From assembly GCF_014647155.1 (NCBI RefSeq), contig NZ_BMOQ01000002.1, positions 186,001 to 250,000 on the forward strand: DNA of 64,000 nt, read 5' to 3'. The DNA is from Halarchaeum nitratireducens (GTDB lineage: Archaea > Halobacteriota > Halobacteria > Halobacteriales > Halobacteriaceae). Position 1 is the first letter of the stretch. Each line of letters starts with the position of its first letter. The notes beneath the pieces are model-generated. The model saw nothing but the letters and a program-made list of their open reading frames with translations, did no database searches and had not been told where the DNA came from. The position numbers were made by a program, and so were the translations under genes. Shown here piece after piece: positions 53,012 to 61,849 of the stretch.

Positions 53012-54139
53012 TCAGCGCTCGAACCACTGGAGCGGGTGGTCCGCGACGACGTCGACGGTGACGGGCCGTCCGACGTCGAAGAGCTCCGTGTGGTTGTGCA
53101 TGCAGTGGATGCTGTCTCCCTCGGTCGTCTCGACGCGGTAGACGAACGAGGGGCCCTGGTACTGGCGCTGCGTGAGCCGGCCGTCGGCGGTCGCCTCGTC
53201 CGCGGCGGGGCGGGCCTGGAGGTCGTCCGGGCGGACGAGCACGTCGATCGTCGTGCCGTCGGGGAGATCGAGACCCGGGAAGTGCGCGGCGTCGAGGCGG
53301 CCGATGTCGGTCTCGACGGCGTCGCCGTCGACGCGGCCCGTGAGGAAGCCGGCCTGTCCGAGGAAAGAGGCGACGAAGCGCGACGTCGGGCGCTCGAAGA
53401 TGCGCTCGGGGCGACCGATCTGCTGGAGGCGCCCGTCGTTCATCACGCCGACGCGGTCGGCGATGGAGAGCGCCTCCTCCTGGTCGTGCGTCACCCAGAT
53501 GGCAGTGACGCCGGTCTCGTCGATGATGCGACGCATCTCCTCGCGCATCGAGACGCGGAGCGCCACGTCGAGGTTCGAGAGGGGTTCGTCGAGGAGGAGG
53601 ACGTCCGGTTCGGGGGCGAGCGATCGCGCGAGCGCGATCCGCTGTTTCTGCCCGCCGGAGAGCTCTTCGGGGTAGTGCTCGGCGTGGTCGTCGAGACCGA
53701 CGAGTTCGAGCAGTTGCGCGACGCGCGCCTCGCGCTCCTCGGCCGGCCGATCGTCGATCCCGAACGCGACGTTCTCGGCGGCGTTCAGGTGCGGGAACAG
53801 CGCGAAGTCCTGGAACACCAGCCCAATGTCGTGCTCCTCGGGCGGGACGAACGCGCCGGCGTCGGGATCCGCGAGCGTCCGGTCGCCGAGGGTGATCGTG
53901 CCGGCGTCGGCGCGTTCGAGGCCCGCGATCATCCGGAGCGTCGTGGTCTTCCCACAGCCGGAGGGGCCGAGGAGCGCGAGGATCTCCCCGTCGACGACGG
54001 ACATGGAGAGGTCGTCGACGGCGGTCTCGGGGCCGTACGTCTTGGTGATCCCGGACAGCGCGAGCACCGTCTCGGCGTCGGCGTCGGCGCTGTCCGCTGT
54101 GGGCGATGCGTCGGAGCGTCGGTGAGTCGTGCGTGACAT
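53012..54139 (-). CDS. fbpC: Fe(III) ABC transporter ATP-binding protein (FbpC-like)
   Basis: This 375-residue ATPase has Walker A GPSGCGKTT near residue 58, the Q-loop LVFQDFALFPH, signature LSGGQKQRIALARS, Walker B VLLLDEPLSNLD and the H-loop VTHDQEEAL. A C-terminal OB/TOBE domain follows (about residues 265-375), as in FbpC and PotA-type ATPases. Its ATG lies three bases after the permease stop. It powers the Fe(III) importer encoded with it. Confidence 0.9.
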   Translation of the reverse strand: MSRTTHRRSDASPTADSADADAETVLALSGITKTYGPETAVDDLSMSVVDGEILALLGPSGCGKTTTLRMIAGLERADAGTITLGDRTLADPDAGAFVPPEEHDIGLVFQDFALFPHLNAAENVAFGIDDRPAEEREARVAQLLELVGLDDHAEHYPEELSGGQKQRIALARSLAPEPDVLLLDEPLSNLDVALRVSMREEMRRIIDETGVTAIWVTHDQEEALSIADRVGVMNDGRLQQIGRPERIFERPTSRFVASFLGQAGFLTGRVDGDAVETDIGRLDAAHFPGLDLPDGTTIDVLVRPDDLQARPAADEATADGRLTQRQYQGPSFVYRVETTEGDSIHCMHNHTELFDVGRPVTVDVVADHPLQWFER

Positions 54140-54142
54140 GGA

Positions 54143-55792
54143 TTACTTCTCCTGTGAGAGGATGACGACCATCGAGAGCGCGGAGACGACGATGAGGACG
54201 AACGCGGGGATCGCGGCCGCGCCGTAGCTCCCGGACTCACGGACCGCCCAGATGTAGGTGACGAGGGTGTCGAACCCCGTCGGCTGGAGGAGCAGCGTCG
54301 CCGGGAGCTCCTTCATCGTCGTGAGGAAGACGAGCGCCGCGCCCGCGAGGACGCCGGGGGCGATGAGGGGGAGCGCCACCCGACGGAACGCCCCCAGCGA
54401 GGACTGCCCGAGGAGGCGCGCGGCCTCCGTGAGTTCGCGATCGACCCGCATCACGGACGAGCGGGTGGCGCCGACCGACTGGGGGAGGAAACGGACGACG
54501 TACGCGAAGATCAACAGCGGGAGCGTCTGATAGAGCGCCGGGAGGTACGAGGCGATCCCGACGACCGACGAGAGGTCGTCGACGGCGGCGCCGTAGGAGA
54601 CGCCGAAGAACACGAGCGCGAGGCCGAGGACGATCCCGGGCATCGCGTAGCCGATGTAGGTGGCCCGATCGATCACCTCCGCGATCGTCGAGCGGTGCCG
54701 GGCGGCGAGGTAGGCGACGGGGATCGCGGCCAGCGCGCACACGACCGCCGCGGCCACCGAGACGAGCACGGAGTTGGTCGCGTACGACCACTCGAAGACG
54801 AGGCGCGTCCGGCCGACGTCGGAGGCGCCGCGGCGGAACCAGACGAACAGCACGGCGAGGGGGACGACGAGGCACATCGTGACGACGGTCGCGCAGAAGG
54901 CGAGCGCGGGGGCCTTCCAGCGGCCGAGCGCGACGGTCGTGTCGCTGCTCGTGCTCGCGCGCGTGCCGACGTACGCCCCCTGCGTGGAGTCGCCGACCCG
55001 GGACTGGACGGCGAGGATGACCGCGGTGATGGTGAGGAGCTGGAGCGACAGCATCGCGGCCGTCTCGCGGCCGAATCCGTTGAAGTCCACCCAGATAGCC
55101 TGCGTGAGGACTTCGAGACGGAGGAGGTTCGGCGTCCCGAAGTCCGAGAGCGCGTAGAGCGCGACGAGCAACGCCCCGGAGGCGATCCCGGGGACGAGCT
55201 GCGGGAGGGTGACGCGTCGGAAGGCCTCCAAGCGCGAGACGCCGAGGGTACGCGCGGCCTCGACGAGCGACTCGTCGAAGGAGAGCAGCGACGCCCGCGT
55301 GGTGATGAACACGTAGGGGAACGTATAGAGTGTGAGGACGAGGGCGACGCCGCCGAAGCCGTAGACGGAGGGGACGGAGTCGATTCCGAGGGGCGCGAGC
55401 ACGCCGGCGATGTAGCCGCTGGGGCCGAACGCGGAGATGTACGTGAACGCCCCGAGGTAGCTGGGGATGACGAGCGGGAGCGCGACCGCGATGGTCCAGA
55501 AGCGCCGGAACGGCAGGTCCGTCCGGACGGTGAGGAACGCGAGCGGGACGCCGATCACGACGGACGCCCCGGTGACGACCGCGACGAGCGCGATGCTCGT
55601 GGCGAACGTCGAGGGTTGAGTCACCAGCGAAACGTCGCCCTCGGCCTCGAAGACGCGGAGGAGGATCCACGCGATCGGCGACAGTACGGCCGCCGCGATC
55701 GCGCCGCTCAGGAGGACGAGCCCGGTGGGGAGGTCGGAGTCCCCAGAACGGGCGTGGGCGAACGGTGCCGCGAGCCGATCGAGGGCCGACAT
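54143..55792 (-). CDS. fbpB: Fe(III) ABC transporter permease (FbpB-like)
   Basis: This 549-residue permease has two homologous halves of about six helices each. The ATPase-docking loops are LVEAARTLGVSRLEAFRRV and LTEAARLLGQSSLGAFRRV, one per half, as in FbpB/SfuB. A single fused chain therefore forms the whole channel. It is separated by a single base from the binding-protein gene (55794) and by three bases from the ATPase. Confidence 0.92.
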   Translation of the reverse strand: MSALDRLAAPFAHARSGDSDLPTGLVLLSGAIAAAVLSPIAWILLRVFEAEGDVSLVTQPSTFATSIALVAVVTGASVVIGVPLAFLTVRTDLPFRRFWTIAVALPLVIPSYLGAFTYISAFGPSGYIAGVLAPLGIDSVPSVYGFGGVALVLTLYTFPYVFITTRASLLSFDESLVEAARTLGVSRLEAFRRVTLPQLVPGIASGALLVALYALSDFGTPNLLRLEVLTQAIWVDFNGFGRETAAMLSLQLLTITAVILAVQSRVGDSTQGAYVGTRASTSSDTTVALGRWKAPALAFCATVVTMCLVVPLAVLFVWFRRGASDVGRTRLVFEWSYATNSVLVSVAAAVVCALAAIPVAYLAARHRSTIAEVIDRATYIGYAMPGIVLGLALVFFGVSYGAAVDDLSSVVGIASYLPALYQTLPLLIFAYVVRFLPQSVGATRSSVMRVDRELTEAARLLGQSSLGAFRRVALPLIAPGVLAGAALVFLTTMKELPATLLLQPTGFDTLVTYIWAVRESGSYGAAAIPAFVLIVVSALSMVVILSQEK

Positions 55793-55793
55793 C

Positions 55794-57074
55794 CTACAGC
55801 GCGCCCACCTCTCGGAGCAGGTCGAGGGTCGGCTCGACGTTCGCCAGTTTGCTCAAGTCGAGTTCGGGCGGGTTGAGCTGGTCGATCGTCGGGAGGTTGC
55901 CGACCGGCGGTACGCTGGAGAGCAGCGGGTAACCGAAGCCGCGGGTTCCGAGGAACTCCTGAAGCTCGATGGAGAGCAGGTGGTGGATGAAGTTCGCGGC
56001 CGTCTCGGGGTCGGCGCTGTTCTTGATCACCTGCGCGCCCGAGCAGTTGACGAGCGCCCCGGCGTCGCTGTTCGTGAAGGCGAGTTCGAGCGGCGCGTCG
56101 GGGCGCTCCTCGTAGACGAGCCGCGAGTAGTAGTGATTCGAAAAGCCCGCGGAGAGCTCGCCCGAGGCGACGGCGTTCGCCACCTGGAACTCGTTTCCGT
56201 ACTTCCTGACGCCGTGGTCCTGCATGGCTTCGAGCCACTGCTTGGTCGCCTCGCGGCCGTTGAGTTCGCGCATCGCGGTGATGAACGCCTGGAAGGCGCC
56301 GTAGGTCGGGGCCCACCCCATCTCGTCCTCGAAGCGCGGATCGTCGGGGAACGCCGCGACCTTGTCCGGGATCCCGTCGGCGTCGAACTCGTTCGTGTTG
56401 AACGGGATCGAGCGCGCCCGACCCATGATCCCGACCCACTCGTCAGTCGGGTGGTAGGTGTCCGCGACGGACTGCGTGACGTGATCGGGGAGGGTGACCG
56501 TCGCGCCGTTCTCGGCGACGACCCCGACCGAGCCGGCGTCGATGGCCCAGAAGACGTCCGCGGGGCTCTGACCGGCGTTCGCCTCCTCGATGATCGTGTT
56601 CGCGAGCTGCGAGGAGGACGCGGTCCGGATGTAGACGGTGAAGTCCCGATAGAGGTTCTGAATGCGCTGCATCGCGTCCTCGTAGAGACCGCCCTCGCCG
56701 CCGCCGAGGTAGACCGTGATCTCCCCGCGGAGGTTGGGGAGGTCGAGCACCGACAGCCCGGTGTACTCGGTGGGGCGCTCGCCGACCTGCGGGCCGTCAC
56801 CGCGCCACTCGTCCATGTGGAATAGCTCGTCCTCCGCGTACGTCTTGGGCTCGGGGACGGTAGACGTCGACGTCGACGTCGACGAGCCGCCGTCGGTGGT
56901 CGTCTCGCTCGTCGTCTCGCCGTCAGTACCACCGCCGCTACAGCCGGCGAGGCCGAGGATGCCCGCGCTCGCCCCGACGGCCTGCAGGAACGAGCGCCGG
57001 TCACCGACGGCGTCGCGGGCCCGCGAGAGGCCGGTCCGATCGTCGTCGATACCGTCTCGCGTGGAGTGATCCAT
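55794..57074 (-). CDS. fbpA: Fe(III)-binding lipoprotein (FbpA-like)
   Basis: This 426-residue protein has a Tat-type signal with DRRSFLQAVGASAG and lipobox LAGC, a Ser/Thr linker and a type 2 binding fold. The adjacent tyrosines Tyr315-Tyr316 (SNHYYSRL) match the pair that binds Fe(III) in FbpA/SfuA, and SSSQLANTIIEEANAG and MGRARSIPFN are family segments. It heads the fbpABC operon, with an iron box at 57086-57101. It probably captures unchelated or loosely held Fe(III) outside the cell. Confidence 0.92.
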   Translation of the reverse strand: MDHSTRDGIDDDRTGLSRARDAVGDRRSFLQAVGASAGILGLAGCSGGGTDGETTSETTTDGGSSTSTSTSTVPEPKTYAEDELFHMDEWRGDGPQVGERPTEYTGLSVLDLPNLRGEITVYLGGGEGGLYEDAMQRIQNLYRDFTVYIRTASSSQLANTIIEEANAGQSPADVFWAIDAGSVGVVAENGATVTLPDHVTQSVADTYHPTDEWVGIMGRARSIPFNTNEFDADGIPDKVAAFPDDPRFEDEMGWAPTYGAFQAFITAMRELNGREATKQWLEAMQDHGVRKYGNEFQVANAVASGELSAGFSNHYYSRLVYEERPDAPLELAFTNSDAGALVNCSGAQVIKNSADPETAANFIHHLLSIELQEFLGTRGFGYPLLSSVPPVGNLPTIDQLNPPELDLSKLANVEPTLDLLREVGAL

Positions 57075-57085
57075 GTCGTAATGTG

Positions 57086-57101
57086 TTTTGGGTCGCCTAA
57101 A
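57086..57101. promoter_or_regulatory. Putative iron box of fbpABC
   Basis: TTTTGGGTCGCCTAAA fits the consensus with one mismatch in the left half. It overlaps a TATA-like CTATTTTAG (minus strand, about 57097-57105) and lies 12 bases before the fbpA ATG. Confidence 0.6.
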
Positions 57102-57249
57102 ATAGCTTTCCAGTTGGAGGCACGAGGACCGGGCGCCCCGACTCACGACGCCGCGGCGAGCGCGGACTGACCGGCGGACCGCCCCACGTCGCGGGGGGCG
57201 CGGGCGCGTCAGTGACGCCGACGCGGAAGGCGAAACAGCACGCTTTTAA

Positions 57250-57265
57250 TTTAGGTTTACCTAAA
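57250..57265. promoter_or_regulatory. Putative iron box of the sugar transferase gene
   Basis: TTTAGGTTTACCTAAA has perfect half-sites. It lies between a TATA-like TTTTAATT (57243-57250) and the ATG at 57287. Confidence 0.75.
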
Positions 57266-57286
57266 CGGAGCGAACACGAAACGCCG

Positions 57287-58705
57287 ATGCACGACGCGAC
57301 ACACACACGCCGGGCGCTCCGGATCGTCGGGACGACGCTTCTCACGGCGCTCGCGGTTCTCATCGCCAACGCCGCCCCGACCCAGACCGCCCTCGCCCGA
57401 CTCCCCGGATCGCGCTTCGTCGCGCTCTCGTTCGGCGGCGTCGGTCTCCTCGCGCGACTCGGCGCGGCGCTCGTCGTCACGGTGCTCGTCGTCCACGCGC
57501 TGCGGGACCCGAGCGCGCGGCGCCCTCACGAGACCGTCGCCGCGACGCTGCGGGCGCTCGGCGCCGTCGCCCTCTCGCTCGCGGCGCTCGGCTACTTCGA
57601 CGTCCCGTACCGACTCCCCCGGACCACGCTCGTCGGCACGGTCGCCGTCCTCGCCGTCCTCCTCCCCGCGTGGTTCGTCGCCCTCGACCGGGGGCGGAAT
57701 CGAGCGGAGGGAACGCTGGTCGTCGGCGCCGACCCGCGACAGATCTCGGCCGCGCTGGAGGCGACCGCACGCCCGGTCGTCGGCTACGCGTCCGCCGTCT
57801 CGTGGCCGAGCGGGCCGGCCGCCGACGGACAGGTCGACACGGACGGGGGCGACGACTCCGTGGCGACGACGCTCGCCGAACACGAGCGCCTCGGCGGCCT
57901 CTCCCGACTCGACGACCTGCTCGCGAACGCGGACGTCGACACCGTCGTTCCCGCCCTCCCGCACGCCGACCGCGCGGAGTTCTTCGGGATCCTCGACGTC
58001 TGCCGGCGGCACGGCGTCGACGTCTCCGTTCCCGACGAGCACGGCGGCGTCCTCCTCGCGGAGGAGGAAGGCGACGCCGATCGCCGGGGCGGGTTCGACC
58101 GCATCGACCTCGAACCGTGGGGCGTCGGCGCCCGAGTCGGCAAACGCGCGTTCGACGTCTGTTTCGCCGCGCTCGTCCTCTGCGCGACGCTCCCCGTCTT
58201 CGCCCTCGCCGCGCTGGCGATCACGATCGAGGACGGCGGCTCGGTCTTCTACGCGCAAGAGCGGACGACGCTGTTCGGCGACACCTTCGACGTCTACAAG
58301 TTCCGAACGATGCGCCCCGAGAGCGAGTCCGCGACCCCCGGCGCCGGCGACGACCGCGTCACCCGCGTCGGGCGGCTGTTGCGGCGGACGCACGTCGACG
58401 AGCTCCCGCAGTTCTGGGCCGTCCTGCGCGGGCGGATGAGCGTCGTCGGCCCGCGCGCGGCGTGGACGGCCGAGGAGGAACTCCTCCTCGCGGAGACCGG
58501 TGCGTGGCGCAAGCGCTGGTTCGTCAAGCCGGGCCTGACCGGCCTCGCGCAGCTCCACGACGTGTCGAGCGAGACGCCGGCGGAGAAGGTGCGCTACGAC
58601 GTCGAGTACATCCGCCGACGCTCGCTCGCGCTCGACGCGTCCATCGTCGCGCGACAGCTGTGGCGGGTCGCAACCGAGGTCGGCTCCCTCGTGAGGGGCG
58701 TCTGA
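57287..58705 (+). CDS. Polyprenyl-phosphate sugar-1-phosphate transferase (WcaJ/WbaP-like)
   Basis: This 472-residue membrane enzyme is predicted to transfer a sugar-1-phosphate from a nucleotide sugar to a polyprenyl phosphate, starting a glycan. Four helices precede a CoA-binding-like soluble domain. The catalytic part begins KRAFDVCFAALVLCATLPVF and has the motifs FYAQERTTLFGDTFDVYKFRTM, DELPQFWAVLRGRMSVVGPR and KPGLTGLAQLHDVSSET. It follows a perfect iron box, which is unexpected for glycan synthesis. The start at 57287 is the first Met after that box. Confidence 0.88.
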   Translation: MHDATHTRRALRIVGTTLLTALAVLIANAAPTQTALARLPGSRFVALSFGGVGLLARLGAALVVTVLVVHALRDPSARRPHETVAATLRALGAVALSLAALGYFDVPYRLPRTTLVGTVAVLAVLLPAWFVALDRGRNRAEGTLVVGADPRQISAALEATARPVVGYASAVSWPSGPAADGQVDTDGGDDSVATTLAEHERLGGLSRLDDLLANADVDTVVPALPHADRAEFFGILDVCRRHGVDVSVPDEHGGVLLAEEEGDADRRGGFDRIDLEPWGVGARVGKRAFDVCFAALVLCATLPVFALAALAITIEDGGSVFYAQERTTLFGDTFDVYKFRTMRPESESATPGAGDDRVTRVGRLLRRTHVDELPQFWAVLRGRMSVVGPRAAWTAEEELLLAETGAWRKRWFVKPGLTGLAQLHDVSSETPAEKVRYDVEYIRRRSLALDASIVARQLWRVATEVGSLVRGV

Positions 58706-58770
58706 GACGGGCGCGAAAAGAGAGTCGGTGGCGGTCGTTTCCCCGAGAGCGAGAGCGAGAGCGCGACGCC

Positions 58771-60201
58771 TCAGTTCCCGCCGGCGACCGACGAGAGCGC
58801 GGATTCGAGGTCGCTCACCGTCCCGGAGAGCTCGTCGGCGGTCGACACCGTGTCGACGTTCGTCCGGAGCGTCTCGACCGCGGTACCGGCGGCGTCCCGC
58901 GTCTCGGCGTCGAGGTCGGACTCGATGGCCGCGTAGTGGGTCTCGACGCGGCGGAGGAACCCGCGGGCGTCCCAGTACTCGCCGTAGAGATCGACGGCCT
59001 CTCCCTCGGGAACGGCCGCGCTGTACTCCTCCTCGATGCGGCCGGCGAGCGCGACGATGATCGACGCGGTGAACGGCGTCGTCCCGCGGAACTCCTCGGA
59101 GACCGCGGTTTCCATCGCGTCGTCGAGCAGGTCGAACGTCTCGCCGGTCGCGTAGTCGTCGAACGCGTCGGCGCCGAGCGAGTGGCCCCGCTCCAGCGCG
59201 GACGTCATGCGCGTGAGGACGTCACCCGCGAGGCCGGGGTCGGACGCGTAGAGCGGCGGAAGCACCGTCATGGCGTAGTCGGGGGCGTGTCGGGCGTGGA
59301 ACGCCGTACCGGAGCTGTCGCCGAGCTGCTTGAGTTCGCTCGCGGCGAGCAGGTGCCCCTTGACCTCCTCGACGTTTCGCGCGTAATCGAGGGCGTCCTC
59401 GCGTCCCTCGACGCTCGCGCTCGGGAGACCGAGCGCGCCTTCCGCGGACGCGCGGAGCTGGAGCGTCGTCTCACGGACGGCCATGTTCGAGACGGTGTCC
59501 TCGACCTGTCCGCGGATCGCGGAGACGGCGTCGCTCGTCGCGTTGAGGAACGCCGACTCGTTGCCGTCGTAGAGCGTCTGAATGCGGACGGCGAAGCCCC
59601 ACGCGTCCCAGTACTCGCCGGCGTTCGTGATCGTCTCGCCGTCGGTGGCGACGCCGACCGAGTACTCCTCGTTGAGACGGCGCGCGAGCGCGTTCATCAC
59701 GCGGCCGGTGAACGACGTCGTCCCGCGGAGGTCCTCCGAGATCACCGCCGCGGACGCCCGATCGAGCAGGGAGAAGACGTCGTCGTGGACGTAGTCGTCG
59801 TACGCACCGGAGTCCATCGAGCGACAGTGCTCCAGGACGTCCGCGAGCGTGGCGCGCAGCTGGAGGGCGAGCTGCGAGTCGGCGTCGCGGAGCCGCGGGA
59901 TGATGTCCTTGTAGTAGTCGCCGGCGTGCTTCGCGTGGAACGCGGCGGTCGCGCCGTCCGCGGCGTCCCCGGCGCCATCGCTCTCCGAGAGGAGATGCGC
60001 GGACGCCTCGAGGTGGCCCTTGACCTCCTCGACGTTCCGCTGATAGGGCACCGCCTGCTCGACGCTGGTGAGCGGCGCGTCCCCGCTCGACTCCTGCGCG
60101 CTCGCGTCGCCGACGGCGTTCGATTCACTCGCTCCGTACCCGGCGAGAGCCGTCCCCGCTGCCAACCCGACGGTCTTCAGGAACGTTCGTCGCTGTGTCA
60201 T
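58771..60201 (-). CDS. Secreted protein with duplicated domain, apparently iron-regulated
   Basis: This 476-residue protein has a Tat signal (RRTFLKTVG). The lipobox position reads LAGYGAS, with Tyr for Cys, so it is probably a free secreted protein. Two repeats cover residues about 53-235 and 273-455. Each has RNVEEVKGHL, FHAxHAxDY, LRGTT or FRGTT, EEYS and GEYWDAxGF. His63, His89 and His92 recur as His283, His302 and His305, so metal or heme binding is possible. I cannot name the family (a DUF5059-like name is a guess). A perfect iron box lies six bases before the ATG, with a TATA-like CTTTAGTTA beyond it. Confidence 0.75.
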   Translation of the reverse strand: MTQRRTFLKTVGLAAGTALAGYGASESNAVGDASAQESSGDAPLTSVEQAVPYQRNVEEVKGHLEASAHLLSESDGAGDAADGATAAFHAKHAGDYYKDIIPRLRDADSQLALQLRATLADVLEHCRSMDSGAYDDYVHDDVFSLLDRASAAVISEDLRGTTSFTGRVMNALARRLNEEYSVGVATDGETITNAGEYWDAWGFAVRIQTLYDGNESAFLNATSDAVSAIRGQVEDTVSNMAVRETTLQLRASAEGALGLPSASVEGREDALDYARNVEEVKGHLLAASELKQLGDSSGTAFHARHAPDYAMTVLPPLYASDPGLAGDVLTRMTSALERGHSLGADAFDDYATGETFDLLDDAMETAVSEEFRGTTPFTASIIVALAGRIEEEYSAAVPEGEAVDLYGEYWDARGFLRRVETHYAAIESDLDAETRDAAGTAVETLRTNVDTVSTADELSGTVSDLESALSSVAGGN

Positions 60202-60206
60202 ACGTG

Positions 60207-60222
60207 TTTAGGCTAGCCTAAA
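60207..60222. promoter_or_regulatory. Putative iron box of the duplicated-domain secreted protein gene
   Basis: TTTAGGCTAGCCTAAA is a perfect palindrome identical to the site at 40209. It lies between the ATG at 60201 and a TATA-like CTTTAGTTA (about 60225-60233). Confidence 0.75.
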
Positions 60223-60651
60223 GATAACTAAAGCGTTACGATCGCGTGGTGCGTGGTTCCGCAGACCCCGATCTGGGATCCGATGGTCGTGGCCACCGTA
60301 TATGACTTACGACACCGTCTAGTCGAGCCGGTGTACGGAGCGATCGGGTCGTCGCGTTCGTCGAAATGCTCTCGGGCCGACTCGACGAGCGCTGTGACGC
60401 TGACTGAGAGGGAGTGTGGAAGCGCGATCGGACGGCGAACGACCGTCCGAGCGGTCGCGCCGTCGTGCCTCCGCCATTCGAGATCCGCCGTCTCCGATGG
60501 CGTTCCGAGCGGTCCTCGATCGAGTATAGACACAACAGCCGACGAACCGCCCACCGCTCGAACTCGCTTCACTAGATGGTCCCCGCGTTCGAGTCCAATC
60601 ACCTGAGAACAATATTATATCTGAAATAGGTCGCCCCCGGATCTATCACTG
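60223..60651. other. Gene-poor stretch upstream of the CofE-like gene
   Basis: The 429 bases carry no gene I can support. A minus-strand frame (about 60228-60602) contains an unconvincing coding-like part (VRRPIALPHSLSVSVTALVE) and may be a decayed gene. Base composition looks less GC-rich than the neighbours. A TATA-like TATTATAT at 60613-60620 serves the next gene. Confidence 0.4.
60613..60620 (+). promoter_or_regulatory. TATA box of the CofE-like gene
   Basis: TATTATAT lies 32-39 bases before the ATG at 60652, predicting a very short leader. Confidence 0.5.
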
Positions 60652-61506
60652 ATGCCAGAAGTGACCTTTCACGGATTGGACATCGGACGCGTCGACCCGA
60701 ATGACGACCTCGTCGAACGAATCGTCTCGACGACCGGCGAGGAGTACGCCCTGTCGGACGGCGACGTGATCGTCATCACCGCGAAAGTCGTTTCGTTCGC
60801 CGAGGGGCGACTCATCGAAGCCGATGACGTCGATGTCACCGAGCGCGACCGACGGGTCGCCGAGATCACCGGGATCGATCCGCGTGAGGTGGCGGTCATC
60901 TACGAGGAAAGCGACGTTCTCGGTGCAATCCCGATCGCAGAGGTCGGTGAGGACCTGCTCTTGGAACACGCCGTGGATCCCGACGTCGCTCAAGAAGCGC
61001 TTGACGACGTCCCCTCGATGCTCGTGACCGAACGTAACGGTCGACTCTGCACGAACGCGGGTGTCGACTGGTCGAACAGCCCGGAGGGAAAGATGACCCT
61101 CCTTCCAAAGGATCCCGACGAAAGCGCGCGCCGGCTCCGCGGGGAGATCGAGGCACGAACGGGAGCCGACGTCGCCGTCGTGCTGTCTGACTCGGAAATC
61201 GCCGGTCCGGGATCGATGGATCTCGCCATCGGGTGCTCCGGAATCGAAGCGATCGACACCAACTTCGGGCGAGCGGACCTCTACGACCAGCCGAAGATAG
61301 GCGGTGTCGATCTCGTCGCCGACGAGCTCACGGCAGGGGCAGCGCTGCTATTCGGACAGGCTGACGAACGGGTTCCCGTCGTGATCGTGCGCGGGCTCGA
61401 ATACGAGGACGGCGAGGGCGTCCCGAACTCGAGCGGCATCGTTCGGCGGGGTCTCCGGAAGAGCATCGAGTTGACTGCTCGGTTGAAGGCCCGGGAATGG
61501 TTCTGA
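60652..61506 (+). CDS. CofE-like (F420-0:L-glutamate ligase family) protein
   Basis: This 284-residue protein belongs to the CofE fold. CofE itself adds glutamate to coenzyme F420-0 using GTP. Recognisable parts are DGDVIVITAKVVSFAEGRL, RLCTNAGVDWSN, LLPKDPDESARRLR and LVADELTAGAALLFGQ. The usual metal-site segment SDTxGRPWR is replaced by SDSEIAGPG, so the active site is altered. It may be a paralogue ligating another acid, or it may use another acceptor. Its flanks are gene-poor. Confidence 0.75.
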   Translation: MPEVTFHGLDIGRVDPNDDLVERIVSTTGEEYALSDGDVIVITAKVVSFAEGRLIEADDVDVTERDRRVAEITGIDPREVAVIYEESDVLGAIPIAEVGEDLLLEHAVDPDVAQEALDDVPSMLVTERNGRLCTNAGVDWSNSPEGKMTLLPKDPDESARRLRGEIEARTGADVAVVLSDSEIAGPGSMDLAIGCSGIEAIDTNFGRADLYDQPKIGGVDLVADELTAGAALLFGQADERVPVVIVRGLEYEDGEGVPNSSGIVRRGLRKSIELTARLKAREWF

Positions 61507-61849
61507 CATCGGGTCGGGCTCGTTCTCGCCCGCAGTGACCGGAATTGCCGCGACGGTCGGGAAGTTCATAGAGCGCACGCGATAGGATCCACGTGAAATC
61601 GACCCGTGCGCCGTGCGAAAGGAGCGCGTGCGACAGGCTGTGGCCGTTTCGGACGTCGATCTCGTCACTCACCAGATCACGAACACCGACGAGCGACCGC
61701 GAACCAGCCGCGAAGGCCGAGAGGGAGCGACGACCGACCAGCATACCGCGACGAAGTCAGCAAACGCGCTCGGATGTCGGCGTCTCGATCGGCGTGACAG
61801 TGAGCTAGACGCTGTCCCGACGGAAAAAACAGTCTGTCGCGTGAACGCC
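61507..61849. other. Gene-poor stretch downstream of the CofE-like gene
   Basis: The 343 bases show no supported gene, RNA or repeat. Short frames on both strands end without a family match. Confidence 0.4.

Noticed and set aside
60228-60602. Minus-strand frame of 124 codons with HalOD1-like flavour
   Set aside because: Similarity is too weak, residues after the first third look random, and no promoter was found.
60613-60620. Further iron box near the CofE-like promoter
   Set aside because: The AT-rich string has no TTAGG/CCTAA half-sites; it is only a TATA element.
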